Source: Stratiolaelaps scimitus
Taxonomy: Eukaryota > Arthropoda > Arachnida > Mesostigmata > Laelapidae
DNA: 64,000 nt
Direction: 5' to 3'
Assembly (NCBI GenBank): GCA_019614645.1
Contig: JABWDB010000007.1
Coordinates: 9,809,501 to 9,873,500 of the forward strand
A program made the position numbers and the translations under genes. Below are positions 47,663 through 61,900 of this stretch, one piece after another (within the stretch, counting starts at the first letter, position 1; each line of letters opens with the position of its first letter). The notes beneath the pieces were generated by a model. The model ran no database searches. It had not been told where the DNA came from and saw only the letters and a program-made list of their open reading frames with translations.

Positions 47663-50600
47663 CTATATGTAGATAGATAGACAGATCATATTTCGAGGCG
47701 TCGCTATTAGTGCTATGATGTTTGAAAGGGCCGCCAATAGAGAGAGAAAGAGATAGTTTGACTCCCAGGAGCAGTCAAACTGCGTTCGGATTGTGATTCG
47801 TGTTCCTCCGCTCAATGGCCGCTGGTTGGCCGGTACAAAGGACAAGATGGAGTTACATACACGTAACAAGAACAACAACAACAACAATAATAACACGATT
47901 ATTACCAACGAACCCGTATCTAGTGTCCATTATTTTCTTTTATAATGCTATAATGCTGAGGGATGCAATGTTCTTGTGGTATACATATGCGTGCAGGATA
48001 AAGAACGTCACGTTCTGCTAATGATCATAAATACATAGCCCTGCCACATAGTCCCACCCACGGAGTAGTTAGTGCACGATAAAGCAATATAATCATATAA
48101 TAATAATAATACTAATAATCAAGTCAATCAAATTTGTCATGGGTTGCGCATGTGCGTATATGCCTGCGAAAGTGACGATCGCTTAGATTTCAACGAGCCA
48201 TCAAATTCCGACAGCAAATCTTCGTAGAATTGAAACAAAACGATGAATATATCTGGTCGCTGCAATTATACATGGTGGATTCGTGAGTGATTTACGAAAA
48301 TAAGTTCGTTTCATGGATTTCATCAAATATTCAAGTTTACAGGTTACGTCCATTAGTAAGTACATCCTTATACTTACCTCCCTTATACTCCCGCAACGAG
48401 CGGATTGCCTACGTTATAATGGTTAACGACAATGGGCAATTTAACGAAATTTAATATCTGTCAGTATAAGTAAAACGATTCCGGGAAAGCTGATGAATTA
48501 GTTAAATATTAGTCGTATTCAAGTTGCGCGCGGGTAAAAGCGCGCAGAATGCCGATTAGACTACAGAAGGGTCAAAAGCACTTTAGGAACTTTTGTAGTT
48601 CCGGTTGCTAACACGTCTCGTTTTCAGATGTTCGCTACTTTCGAAATGTTTGGGCGACTTTTCGAAGAGGGCCGGTACGTCTATGTATCATATATTCAAG
48701 TGTGGTTGTGATCCTTACAATGCTTCGAGAAGGTAACTTACTGAGTGCATTGCAACTATTTTGTGACCGAAATCTAATAAATCCAAATAAAACGGGCAAC
48801 AATAATGTATAGAAGATCTGCCATCAGATTAACGAACGACTTTGGCGAAACCGGAGAACTGGTTTACCGATAACATGAGCTAAACGCTTGGGACCTAGTA
48901 TCATAAGGTCTGTATCATCCTAGAAGTGTCTTGTGAATTTAATCGCCCCTAATTTTTGGAGGTTTTCGTCGACGCGTTATTTTTATAGAACGCCATCGTA
49001 ACCATCATGAACTATCTCTTTTTAGAAAATACTCATATAATTCGGATGTTCTTGCGGATGCTTTCGAAAGCCCGATCTGATGCGCTCAGAGATCTTCGTG
49101 TGTAACCTTCGATCCAGTGCCCGCATAGGGAGAATAGACTTGGCAACGCAGAAGCCTTTTGAAGGCCTGTTCCATGAGCCTCGCAACTGTTCGATCGTAC
49201 ATACAAAGTGCCGCCTAACTTAGTGAACGACGAGGATTGTGAAGATAACTATATTACCTCCATTGTTGATCCCAGCTGCATTTCCTACTTCATGATTGAT
49301 TGTCAATAACAATCTGCTCAATGAGAATGAACGCTAATTAGCGTAAGTGATCAACATAGAACTTCACATGGAGAGCGGAACCACACAAGTCACAACCTCC
49401 AATACTGCTAGATTCGAAAAGCTTCCTGTAGAACTGTTCGCACAAAACGGGATTCACGAGATGGTCGGAATATACCTTTATGTCTAAGGTGGTACATGTT
49501 TCCTAGGTGCTGACATCATAATGTGAACGCAATCAATGTTAGATGGACGTTCCTATTTCCCCTGCGTACAGGCACTGTCCCACGAACGATAATTTCCTTT
49601 CCTTTGCGGGGACGTTCATATAATTAATGTAAGATGCCCAGCTAAGATTGGGGTCTACCCGGCACAGTAGCTATTGCCTCATTAGTCTGAGAGTTCTTGA
49701 GAGAGCCGTTGGGTGGGGAGGAGAGAATCCAGGGAGTCAGGAAACAATGACTCCGTAGTGGCGGCCTTCAACATATTATATAATAGCTAGGCTCTGGCCC
49801 TTGCTAGCTAGCTGACTAGATGCCCTCCTGCTTGCCCGTCCATACTAGAGCGCTCTACTACGCTCGCGACCATTGGCCATATTGGCTTCGTAAACTTCGA
49901 AGTGCTGGTGGCCATAAACTTCTCTTGGGCCACTTGGGAAGGCTTCGTCTTCTCCGCCTTCCGTCCTCTGACTACCCAGAGAGCGGCACGAGTCAGCAAG
50001 CCCCTGTGGGCCTTGTTCCTGAGTTGTGGTCATTGTCTTTCTTGTCATCTTCCGTGGTCTAATATATATACGGACTGTGATATAAGAGGCAGACATATGG
50101 TATGAAGGGAACGAGTAGTTTCCTGTCCCTATATATTAGGTCGCTTATGGCTAGCCCCTCCCTGCTGCCTCTTCAACATCATCCAGCAAAGGCGTACGTT
50201 GAGCTAGGTGGGAGATTTTTCTTTTGTTGCTGTTTTAAGTAGTCGAATATGTTGACACATAACGTCCTCTTAGCCTTTCTTGCGTTGCTTTGCACAGACT
50301 CGGCGATGATTATGCGATTGTGCCATCGACCATAAGCAAGAACGCGATGTGCTGCAGTATGTACTCGTAGTATATGAAATCTGCTGTGGTCTGCAAAAGG
50401 GGTACATGAAGTTTACCTCGTTGGACTTCTCAATAGGCGTCGCAATGCACAGAGTTCTGTAATACGTTGAAATCGAAGGTAACTACGTACTCTTCTTGGG
50501 CAACGTCGCTTGCTTACTTCAACTTACTCAAACTAAGCTGTTCGAATACTACCATAAGAAGTCATAAGTGGACTAGTACTTTAACGAGCTGAACTAGAAA

Positions 50601-50749
50601 AACCTCGGCCAAGTCTAACCAGGAGTGCTACACTACCAAACGGATACCTTCGTTGTGCTGTCTGGTGTGGATAATGCATTTTCACATTATATATATTATA
50701 CAATATATATATATCATTTCATTTCATGCGGCTTAAACATTGTAAAATT
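47663..50749. other. Intergenic, AT-rich and featureless
   Basis: From 48.0 to 49.8 kb there is not even a 60-codon open frame. Nothing recognisable is seen. Confidence 0.5.
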
Positions 50750-50810
50750 GCAGCTCCTTTAATAAACCCATAAAACCTTTACCTTTACCTTAAAACCTCT
50801 ATAACCTAAC
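50750..50810 (+). mobile_element. 3' fragment related to the 52.7 kb SINE tail
   Basis: The sequence gcagctcctttaataaac followed by cctttacctttacctta parallels the SINE end near 52773-52809. The tRNA-like head is absent and a TA-rich stretch lies upstream, so this looks like a 5'-truncated copy. Confidence 0.5.
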
Positions 50811-51719
50811 CAAGGGGCGGGCGTAAAATCTCGCATACAATCTGAGACATTTCGCAGGCGTTCGGGACGTCTGATCCGTCCTGGCACTGGCTGTCGTTTC
50901 TGCTCGAGCGTGCTCGATTTTCGGCATGGCGTAAAGTCCAACTGGAGATGTTTCACTCTCATGTGTTGTGTTGAGACGCTTTGGGCTATATTGAAAAGAA
51001 CAACCAACCGCTCGCCCCCAAGATAACGCGCCCTTGAACGATATATCAGGGACGATCATCACAAGCGCAGATGTGTACGTACTGTTCCGGTGTAGTAAGT
51101 CTGAATCGATTGACGAAAGACAGCTGTTCCGTCCAGCACTTGCAGGGACGCTATTGTAAGTCAGTCGTAGTTTACCTTTGGACTATCTGTGCAGATATCC
51201 GGCCGATGTGCGTATGTGTGTGTGTGAGTGAGTGTATGTTTATATCGACGTATGTTGTATTTATGTGTGGGTGAGTTTGTATGTGTAGATGGGCATAGTG
51301 TATGTGTGCACAACAAATCTGTAGGCAATACACTAAAACAGCGAAAAAAAAAACTCGCGAACGGACCCAGGTGCCTTGCTACCGAGAATAACGTATAGTG
51401 ACTTGAACTGGGCGTTCGCAGAGGCAACTCGCTCTGCCGGTTGCCGAAGTCGCTCACTGGACTCCCGAGCAGCGCGAGCCCAATGGACTGTAAGGAAATT
51501 CGAGTAAACTCCGCTCGCCTTGCCGGGTGCCTCGCTTGCTTACCGTCTATTTTGCAATCCCTTCCACATTCGACTGACTCTCTATACTCTCTCTCTCCCA
51601 ACCTCTCTCTCTCTCTCTCCCGTGGTTGGCCGTGTACAGACCCAACTCAGTGTTGTCAGGTGCTGCTCCTTGCTGATGCATTTAGGCACCGGACCGATTC
51701 AAGCAGGAGAATAGAATAG

Positions 51720-52010
51720 ATGGAGATCAGAAGAGCACAGGACGTAGAATATCTCCTGCAGAAAGTGACTCGAACGGTGAGAGAACGGGTAAACGAATAC
51801 TGGACAGAGACGGGCCCAAAGATGGGCGACGCGAGGACTCCCAACACATTCTCGTGCGCTATCGGCATCGCTTCAGATTCAACGGGGATAGGCAAAATAG
51901 TAGGTACAATACAAACGCTGCATGAGCGGACGAACGCGCTCGGAATCATTCCGTCTCAGATTGGCGGACGCTTAAGCTTACCACTGAAAGTTCGTCTACC
52001 TTCATTCTGA
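51720..52010 (+). CDS. Hypothetical 96-residue open frame, unrecognised
   Basis: An ATG-initiated frame with a charged, helix-like N-terminal part (MEIRRAQDVEYLLQKVTRTV) and a Gly/Ile/Ser-rich middle. Third-position GC is only moderately raised, the start context is ordinary (T at -3), and no family is recognised. No splice structure or neighbour supports it. It is listed because its composition is more protein-like than that of most short frames here. It may still be a chance frame. Confidence 0.18.
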   Translation: MEIRRAQDVEYLLQKVTRTVRERVNEYWTETGPKMGDARTPNTFSCAIGIASDSTGIGKIVGTIQTLHERTNALGIIPSQIGGRLSLPLKVRLPSF

Positions 52011-52674
52011 TTTACACATGCCAAGCGAGCAGGACATATAACACGAAGCTACAGCAGGTGGGTCTGGTGTATTCCATGTATGGATAGCTATGCCAGCAAT
52101 ATACCTGTGACAGCCCAATGCAAGTGTACCTCATACGTAGATGCTCCAAAGGGCGGCGAGGCCTAAGCGTGATTTGCGCTAAAGTCGGCTCGGGTCCCGA
52201 TACGTCCCCAGCTCCGCGGCCCGTGATCCTACCTCATGGGGTGCAGACCGCTTGTTCGGGTTGCCTCCGCGTACGAATTTGTCAAGTTGGGACCATACGC
52301 TTGGGCAGTTGGCATGCCTCTGTTGACAACGCCGGCCACGCGTAAAAGAATTTGACGATACCCACCCTTGACGCAAGCACGCTCATTCGCTTGAACGAAC
52401 GCAGAGGCTGGGCTTAAGCGCGTCCATCTACTTTTCGCCGAAAAGAAGTAGTAGGATATTTATTGACAAGTTTACGAGGATTCAATCAGAAACTATTTCG
52501 TTTTTGCGACACATCCCCATCGTCTCGAAACATACTGAGACTATTCTATCATTTCGTGTTGCTCAATGTAACAAAGGTACTATCAAACCACTGTAGTGTC
52601 ACTTAATTCTCCCTTTTCGTTTTAATATGCAATTCCACAATATATAACAGAGTGTTCGTGTTAACGGGAGCACA

Positions 52675-52809
52675 ACAATGCCCACGGACGGCTGAGTCTC
52701 TGGCTGTAAAAAGCCAGAGGCCGCAGGTTCGAATCCCGTTGCATGACATATAAGAGAACTTAAGCATTCTATGCAGTTCCTTTAATAAATCAATGAAGCC
52801 TTACCTTAC
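52675..52809 (+). mobile_element. tRNA-derived SINE with a ccttacctta tail
   Basis: A perfect B box (ggttcgaatcc at about 52727-52737) is preceded by an anticodon-arm-like hairpin (ctctggct/agccagag) and an A-box-like cggctgagtc. Downstream is a non-tRNA body ending gcagttcctttaataaat and a CCTTA-type tail. No acceptor stem closes, so a functional tRNA is unlikely. The hairpin-plus-B-box order resembles the tandem element near 39.4 kb. Confidence 0.55.
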
Positions 52810-53244
52810 GTGTGCGTGCAATACATGTGAGCACATTCACATGAGCATGTGCAGCTGGTGGACTCGTTCTGACCAAAGTGATCCGATTCCAGCGCCGGCG
52901 GGCCGATGCAGTTAACTATAGGACTCGGTGATCCACGCTCTGAGCCCAAACGAAAAAGCAAACCTGTGCGGCCGAACGTTGGAAACATTCTTCTAATACA
53001 GACATGAAAGAGAAATGCTGGTCGGCCAGCGGACAGCGGGAAATCCAATACGAACTGTAGATAGCAATCGAATGAGCATTGCTCTGACTTCTAGATATAA
53101 TCGAGTTGAAAACAATTTTTTTTTTTTGCCAAACATTCTAGACAAACTCGTGCCACTCGTGTATATGGCATGCTCTAGTTCCTTCGTTGAAAAGGGTCTA
53201 AATTGCTGCGTCAGTCAATCAATAAGTTGTACTCAAAATATATA

Positions 53245-53247
<3 letters not shown>

Positions 53248-53284
<37 letters not shown>
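53248..53284. repeat. (TA)n microsatellite
   Basis: Uninterrupted TA run of about 37 bases. Confidence 0.95.
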
Positions 53285-53285
<1 letters not shown>

Positions 53286-53568
53286 GCCGTATATGGCTCC
53301 TCTGTCCACATGGTTCATTTCGATTGGAAACAACGCGTCGTAAAACAGGAGTAAAATTTCAAAATCGAAATCTTCACAACAACAACGGTGACGGCGCCGT
53401 CGTCGACGATTGAAACGATTAACATCACCGCCGACTTCGCACGAATTCTACCCGGCAGTCGACTGTTCTTATGCTCGTATCAGTGTAGATCTAATCACTC
53501 TGTTCTAGCATCGATTCGGCGGCCAGAATCGGCCCGAAGAACTCGTGGAATTTCGACAGCTGGCAGTG

Positions 53569-53587
53569 GCGGGCGGGCGGGCGGGCG
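53569..53587 (+). repeat. (GGGC)n tract, G-quadruplex candidate
   Basis: Four GGG runs separated by single C bases fit the minimal G-quadruplex pattern. It lies in a GC-rich island at 53.4-54.0 kb without a recognised gene. Confidence 0.85.
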
Positions 53588-53966
53588 AATGCAAACGTCA
53601 ATTACAGCTGCTGCGTAGTGCCGGAGACCTACGGCGAAAAATAGAGCTGTGCGGACTTTGAGAGAATTTTCTTTGGCCTCCGACCAACTGATTGTTGTTG
53701 GTCGCTTGTTGTGCTGCCGAACGATGCGGAACGGTAGGCCAGATCAAGTGATCACGCTCTGCCATCGCGAGAAGATAAAGACACGTAGACGGCGGTGGCT
53801 GTGGCGGGCGACGATCGTGGATATACATGGCGTACGCTCTTTGTGTGTGACGTGACGCGAGTCAACGAGGACATACGGCGAGAAGAACGGATTCAGATAG
53901 ATCTTCATTAGAAGAGTGGGCACTGCTTGTGTGTAAATGAACGACGCCGCTGTGCGGAGGAGGTTC

Positions 53967-53990
53967 TGGATAGAGAGAGAGAGAGAGAGA
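53967..53990. repeat. (GA)n tract
   Basis: GA dinucleotide run (gatagagagagagagagaga). Confidence 0.85.
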
Positions 53991-55675
53991 GCGCGGGGCT
54001 CTGGGAAGAAAATCCAGTGAAAAATGATTTTTACGTGACGTTAATTATGCCCCTGTGGGGCACGCGGCGGCTTGTCGTTGAAGGTAGACAATCGTAAAAT
54101 AACCCCGGCACGCCACCTGATAAAAGCTGTTGGGTGCTTTGTAGGATACAAGAGGTGACTGAGGTGGTATAACTAACGATGTGCTGGCTATCTTCGCTCG
54201 GATAAAGCCAATGGGTATCACACATTATATTGCAAGGTGAAACTTGTAGTATATGTTATATCTAAAGTAGAAAGACTCTGAGGCACTGTCAAATTTTCTG
54301 CTTGTAGTGAGTGACACCAGCAGGTGGTCACTATACAGAAGCTGAAAATCCTCCTAAATAGAGAATGTGGAATAGATGAGCTGCAGCTGTATTGGAATTC
54401 TCCTGATATGGCATGTATGAATTAGTTATTGTCCGGTACGGTTTTATTAATAAAAGCAAATGTACTTACGATTTGCTGTGCAAGTTGCAGCATTCACTTA
54501 CCCAATATCGACAACATACTAAAGGTATATACTACGCACGGAAACATTTTTCTCATTTGAATGTATTAACAGTTCACTATATATCGTTATACCATAGTTA
54601 AAACTTCATGAACAGAACAGCTAATACGAACCTTACCAAGTCTATTGATGGATATCGTACAGATGGAAGTCAACAAGCTGTTCTATTGTAACAGCAAACA
54701 ACTGGAGTAAGCGTACTCTACAAACAACAACTTTGTCTTGATCTCGTGCCGCGATCTACATGGCTCTAACCAAGCTGTAACGATCACGAACTAAAGTGTC
54801 GCTACATATATTAGTCCTTTGTCGGAATAATCACACCGACAATAATGCTACTTTTTCTGGACATTCGCGGTCACAATGTTTACATCGGGTCATGACACCC
54901 AACAATAACAACTAGATTTGTTCATCGCGATAGCTAGGCAATAATCATTATATTGCAGAATTCCGGATAGCCATAATTTGGGTTCGACTAGAGCTCCGAT
55001 TGGTAAAATCAATCGCAGCTATCGTTCGCCCAGTGCATCATCGTTGTCGACCCGTTTAAGTTGTTCAATACTTTATCCGCAAGATTCCTTGACAGGTGGT
55101 GTCCGTGCGTTTGAAGAAAATTCCCTCGGTTCGAAAAAAGAAAAAGATTCCTTCACGTTGTATCTCAACTAGAGCCAAGCAATCGTATGGTGGGAATCGC
55201 ATGGACTCGCACATAATTATCGGCGCACCTTTCTAATACCAATTAACGCCTGTTCCTTAGGTGTATTCACGTGAGGTGCGTAGATACGCCGGCAGAAACA
55301 AACAAAGCGAATTCTCAAAGCTGCTAACAGCTGTTCGCTGATTCCAATTCAACTTCAACGGTAAAGGACTTCGACGTCTCGTCGCGCACTTTCCAACCGT
55401 GTCCTATTTTATGCTTTGTCCTCGATTGTGTCAACCGCTATATATTCTTGCACAGCAGTGGATCTGATTGCGATCACAATGTTTACCTCGGCGGAAGGCG
55501 TGGTGGGCTTATGTCGAAACAAAATCAGATTCACGACCGCGGCGTGTGTTTTCTTTTCAAACTACGCTAATCCTCCGCTTCTGCATCCTTCAGCTGTTGG
55601 TCAAGCTAAAGCTAGACATCCTTTGAATATGGGGGATCGGAGGCAAGGGTTCAATGTTCATTGGCTTGACACTTA

Positions 55676-55678
<3 letters not shown>

Positions 55679-55706
<28 letters not shown>
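55679..55706. repeat. (TA)n microsatellite
   Basis: Uninterrupted AT run of about 28 bases. Confidence 0.95.
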
Positions 55707-57731
55707 GGGTAACAGTACAAAACGTCAAATCGGAAAGGCCTGAATGAAGGGAGGAGCGGTGGGATTGTGTAACACTAAACTGACCCAAGACGAATAGTGC
55801 CGTTCATTGTCAGATCTCGTTCGGCAACCCGTCAAAGACTAAATCCTTCTACCGATTGACCCTTCGCTTGTTTTGTATGCTATGATAACGACATCTGGGT
55901 GTTTGCGACATCGTGCCTTTATCGCCCAGTATTTAATAGTTCAATATCGTTCCTATTTGGGTGAGACAAAGCTCTCTCTCTCTCCGGCGAGGACCACTTC
56001 AACTGATTATCACTCATTCATCTGTTAATTCATTGTAGCGACAACCGAAATTAAACAATCGGTTCAATTGGGTTCAGTTCTTTTCTTTTGTATTCGCCCG
56101 CCATAACCTAGCAGGTACAATTGATCCAGGTATGAACATAACATTTAGATGGTGCTTTTTTTACTAACAATCCTTCATCATGTTTCAACAAAAAAAAAAC
56201 AACAAAATGTATCATGCTGAGAACAGTTCACTGCTCATAGATCAATGAGTGACAATGGCAAGGTGATCGCGATATCATTTGCTCTAATGACTAGGTCTTA
56301 ATTTTACGTCGAATCGCCACCCCTGATGCTACGCGTCTCTTAGCGTATTGTATATGTACGCACCAAAGCAATATGTATTCATTATCATGATTATTGTTCC
56401 GCAAAATGACCACCACCCTGCCGCCCATGTATAATATAATAGATATATACTATTTGTCATTATAACTGACTGGTCACCTTCGGGAGAAGTCATTCCGCCG
56501 CCTGTGCCAACAATCAGATTGGAAGGGCAAAAACGCTTTGGCAAGACGTTGACCGTTGAGCCAAAATGGCATTGCATTGCCTTGGGTGTCCATTGACCAC
56601 GTGGACGACAGCTCAGTTCACCTGCCCTCCGCTTGACACCGCCAACGACAGCAGCGGGTGAGGCCGGTGGTCATTGCTGGCCACTTTGGTGGCCCCGCCG
56701 CTCCACGGCGAAGGCTGTCCTGTTCTATTAGACTAGTACAGAAAAGCCGATATCAGTACTGGCAACGGCAATGGAATCAACATTGTGGCTCGCATGTACG
56801 ACCCCCTGTTCGCCGGTTCCCTATTTCTGCTATGGAATACAGAATCTGCATTTGCCAGCTGTGAACGGCCAACCGCTTATTGAATAAACTGTACCGATAG
56901 TACTCCACTTACACTATATAGTTGAGTCCCTTTTGCCAGAAACTGTCGCTGACGTTGACAGAAGATACAGAAACTTTGAATGGTCGACGTTCCTGACATC
57001 GAAGTCACTGTCGGGGCGGAAGCCAGCGCAGATCGGGAGCAGATCGGGAGCCGGATTTCGAATGCCAGACGAAACAGCGGACATAGAAGGAAATCGGGTC
57101 TTCGATTAGCTGCTGGTGGTGGTCGTTGTCGCCGGGGGGTCAGTATGTGACAGTCAACTCCAAACGAGTGCTCTTGTAAGTGGACAGACGAGGTTGGTAT
57201 TGGCTTCTCTCACTGAAACGTTGTTTGAATGCCTCTATACATAGTCTGCCTTCACATACGGAACAATGAGTTACGCAAAATCGTAAATGCTCATTCGGCT
57301 CGTTGGGCTATTGGCCACGTGAAAATACATCGTTATAACTGAAACAGAAAAAAAAACACCTCTAAAACTGACGAATCGATATAAACGAACTTCGCCAGCC
57401 CTAGTAACTGCCTTCTGTTTTGAGTGAGAGGTGTCTTAAATCGACTCAAATACGGTCTCAATCAAATTCATACACGCGTGATACTTACAATTCATTCAAT
57501 TAACCCTGTTCAAGGCTCTTGACATGACTCATGCACACTCCGTCGATAATGCACTTCGCGATAAGCAATCCAACCTATTATAATGAGCCGTAGAAACGAA
57601 CAGGTCATAGATAGCGGTGAGCGTTTTCGAGTTGTCGTCCGCCGCTCCTGCAAAAACGAGGACCGAATTGCTCAACGACAAAACGATGCACGGCCAATCA
57701 CAGCTAATCTTTCCTCGACTCCTTAGCGCAC

Positions 57732-57770
57732 ACGTTATTATTTATTTACTTATTTATTTTATTATTGTTA
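57732..57770. repeat. TTAT-type low-complexity tract
   Basis: Imperfect ttatttat units grading into ttattgttattg. Confidence 0.7.
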
Positions 57771-58023
57771 TTGCTGTTGTTGCCATCGTCTACATCGTCG
57801 TCGGAATTGCCGCCATCGGTGGGATAACATTCGACCAGGAACCGAAAATATCGATCCCGCACCAACACTACCCATCCTTTGCGACCCAACGATGGAAAAC
57901 ACTATACTCGTTCGGATTTCGGGCTCTTTTTACCGTTTTTTTTTCTGCTTACTTGGGTACATAGTTTGCTGATACCTTGGACGACGACCGGGACCATAAC
58001 GTTCGGCGCCGCAGGTTACCCAA

Positions 58024-58043
58024 ATATATATATATATATATAT
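58024..58043. repeat. (TA)n microsatellite
   Basis: Short TA tract followed by tgtgtctgtgtg. Confidence 0.9.
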
Positions 58044-58566
58044 ACATGTGTCTGTGTGTGCGGTATAGATGAAGTTTGCCGCAACACAAACTTACACAAA
58101 TATATACAAACACACGAGCATAATAAGAAATACGAAGCTTTTTCTCTATTCAACGTCCGACCATTCGCAGATGAGATGCGAAACCGTTCGTGTATCCCTG
58201 TGGTGATGTCTGTTCATCGAGCTGCAATATTTAGCCCCGCTCAATGAGGAACGTCTGCTTATAAATGCGCCATTTCCCTTCACCCTCGCGCTGCTTTTGG
58301 TTGTAAACTTCCAATGCAGTAAACTTTCGTCTGACTTTCGGCCGCTGTAACTGGTGCTGTTTACTCGTCGAATAAGTGTGGGCACCCAAACGACCTAAGC
58401 ATATAGTACATGATCAGTGGAACGAAATCCGGAAAAAATAATGACGAATTGCTTCGAGATGGCTTCATCGTCTCAAGGGTGATTTCGGCGAGAGCTGACA
58501 TAACAGCTTATGTGCAAGCCTCACTAGGATCATTTTGTTTCCTTCATGTAAATGCGTTTTGTAGTA

Positions 58567-58573
<7 letters not shown>

Positions 58574-58601
<28 letters not shown>
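58574..58601. repeat. (TA)n microsatellite
   Basis: Uninterrupted TA run with tgtgta just upstream. Confidence 0.95.
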
Positions 58602-58953
58602 GCATTAACAAAACCGTTGTTGTATTGAATACCGTTTCTTCGCATATAGAGCCAGATGAGATATTTGAGTAAAGCTGCGGCCTTCAACGAAATAATTATG
58701 ATCGTTATACGCATTATATTTGCATCTGTGTGTGCGTGTATGTATGTACGTTTTTCAAAACGACACCTTTGTTGAATTCAATGACCCGTTTATAGACAAA
58801 TTTCCTGTTATCTAGTCAAATCAACGTATGTTTAAAAAATGTGATTCTTTCACTCGCACTTTTCGATAACGAGATGCTGCTTGGTCACTTTTTAGTCATC
58901 GCATCGAGTATCAATTAATAATTTCGGGAAGGGATTTGAAAAACAATGTAAAC

Positions 58954-58977
58954 ATCATAGAAAGAACTTTCTATGAT
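58954..58977. repeat. 11 bp perfect inverted repeat, 2-base loop
   Basis: The arms atcatagaaag and ctttctatgat abut around aa. A partial echo (attctatgatag) follows immediately. Confidence 0.7.
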
Positions 58978-61900
58978 ATTCTATGATAGATATTTAGATG
59001 CGTTCAAAAATGTATCAAGAAAATCGATCGTCTCTATTGTGCTAATTGTAAATGTTCCAAAACGTTCGTACACATCTACTCCATCTGTTTGTTCTCATAT
59101 ATTAGGAGAGAGTACCACGCACCGATAATATATAGATAACATGGACGGGCATCTGAGCATACAAAACTACTGTCTTTTTACTGCCAGTTTTGAAATAGTA
59201 GGCCGCCTTACGGGCTCACTGAATAGCACGTGTGTTATCTTGTGCTTCGACTCGACAGTTTAGTTATATAATATCAACAATAACAGCAACAACAACAACA
59301 GTACCAGCAACATGACATTCGGCATTCGAACTCATTCGAACGGCGAGATGAAGCTCAAGTCAGAGTCAGCGCACCCGTAACATCATAACGAAACAACCTA
59401 GCGACGCAATCCGATGAATGGCCAATGTTGTTTAGCACTAAGACTGCTTGTTACACGTTTTTCTCCACAACATCCCCTGCGTCTGGAGTAGAGTCAGTCA
59501 GCAAAGTAATAGCTGTGAGTGGGATATTTTTCTTCGATGGATAAAACGACGTTTCTTCTGCAGCGGTAGTATAACACCAAAAAAAACAGCAACAAAACAT
59601 GAGGGGGAAACCGATAAGGAGAAAGACAATACAAGGCACAAAAATGTCATTTCCAAGTGAACCGAATGACTCCGATCAGCGGCAAGAGCAACTGCAGCTA
59701 CCTACAACACATGGCGTCGACAACGATGAGACGATGACAGAGACATGGCCGTCTGCTATCGCCGCCTGACAGAATCCATTCGAAACGCGGCTATACGCGA
59801 CGTAATTGTGTAACTCGGCAGTGAGCAGCTGCTGGACTGGACTGTATAGATATATAGCTAGATGGATATGAAATACATCCATTCGTCAGTTATGCCAGAG
59901 CAAGTGTCGTACGCGGCGGCATTATCTTCGTGGCTCGGTCGCTTACAACAACAACAGCAATAGCAACAATAAAAACTGCTGTGAAAGTCCTCAAGCAACA
60001 AAAACGCAGAGGCTGAAGGTCGGCGGGTGGCGTCTGCTGGTAACAGCGTTGGCTAGTGCCACTGTTGTGTGGGTGTACCACTTCGGTATTGCCTGGTATA
60101 GTCTGTGAGTATCGTCTAGTAAATCATACGTGTGCCTCGCATGTCTCCGTGAATGGACACTGGCTTTGCGTCAGATGACTGGCGCGCACTATCCTCGAAT
60201 CCTCGAATCATGTTAGAAACGATTGTTGTCTAAGAGAGCGGTCAAGTCGCCTGTACAGAATCTCGTGCTCCGAGTTTAATAATACCGCTACTATCAGCCA
60301 TGCTCGTACTTCACAAGCTAGAAGCTCCCTCTGTGCTGCATTTCTCTTGTGTTCATGTTTGGACAATGATTTGAAGAAACGAATTTTAAATAACGTGATT
60401 GTACGATTGCGAGAGAGAGAACCTAAGCTGGATAAAGGCTAAGCGTGTTTTTCATCATTTTGATGTTGTTTGCACTGAGCGATGTTTATCGTCTACGTTA
60501 AGACGGACCGGTTAAGTTTTTCAAAGATAAAACAAAGAATCCTTCGGCTCGAGGTCGATCAAGCACAACTTTCCGCCACCAACGCATGGCCGCGTTTAAA
60601 TACCTAGCTCTCGTTCGTGACCATTGACACTACTGGCAAGGCTAAATAGGCATTTAGGAACGATGACTGATATCGTTAAAGGACGATAAGGCAGCACGCC
60701 CATTACTTGTGTCATTGTCTTCATTGGATTTCTGGCGATTTTAAAGGTCCCCCGGAGCTGAACTCCGTCAAATGGTCACCCGGACGTAATCATTAGAAAA
60801 ATACTGCTACTTGCGACCCCTCGTTAGGGAGATGGGTGTTGCAAATCGTCTAGAGCTAAAGGCAAGCTAACGCGTTACCCTGGACGATGCGTTGTCCGTA
60901 GGGAAATCTTTTCACAAGTTCTGAAGTATCTATATATTTTTGGAATCGGTCCGGCTTAGGAGCTCGGTGCTGCCTAGAGGATGGTGATGTTCTGTTAGTT
61001 TGCCTCGTTTTGCAGATTTACATTTTTACGTGTGTAGCCTGTACTCGCGGTTTACGCGTATTTTTGCGGGATTATATATATATAGCCACGTACCTGAAGA
61101 TCAATCACAACCTCTGTCTGTTGTGTTTCTTCACGGTATCTGCCAAGGAAGAACGAACAATCAAGTCGAACAACATTCGGACTGGATTGAAACTTGCTGG
61201 CTTGGAAAATGTCTGTTTCCAGCAAATCGTGGATCAGCTTGCGTATTAGCTCATCTGCTAATTGAGACAAGGGCAGTCTGAGGAATAGCAACCCTATCGA
61301 AGACTGAGTGAATAAAAAAAATATATATATTATACATATAGATATATAACGTGGCAATTATATACGTGGGTATGCGCTTTTTCTCTGAAATAAGCGCGCC
61401 CTAGCGGATATTGGAGAGAAAAATGCCGACACTAAAAATAATCTTGAATGACAAGGAAAATTTGCTCGCATCGTTTTATCATCCACACAAATATTATGAT
61501 TTATAACTAGTAAGGTGTATACCCGTTAGAGTTACCCAAACTGATCAATTAGTCACATACAAACGTTCACAAAATGAATGCATCTTCTCGACAGCATTTT
61601 TCTGATCTGTGCCATAGTTCACCAGCACCGCTACTACAGTTACTGCGGCTCTCCTGGTTTTTTTTTCATATCAAGACGAAACTTTTCGTATTGAGCTCGA
61701 CGATTCAATGTCTCCGCCCATTATGTCATTGGCTGTTACATGCAAACATACAACATCATATATTTTTCATTCCCATCGCTATGCACAAAAAGGTTTGGTA
61801 AAAGGTTTGCTCCGTCTGGGGGCAGCATGGTGGTGACCTTCGGTTAGGTCCATTCGCATTATTTATATGTAAACCTCCGACTGAAGTTTGTGTCCATTTC

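Noticed and set aside
52675..52748. Functional tRNA gene
   Set aside because: The B box is perfect but the acceptor stem does not close and the D arm is poor, so it is treated as a SINE.
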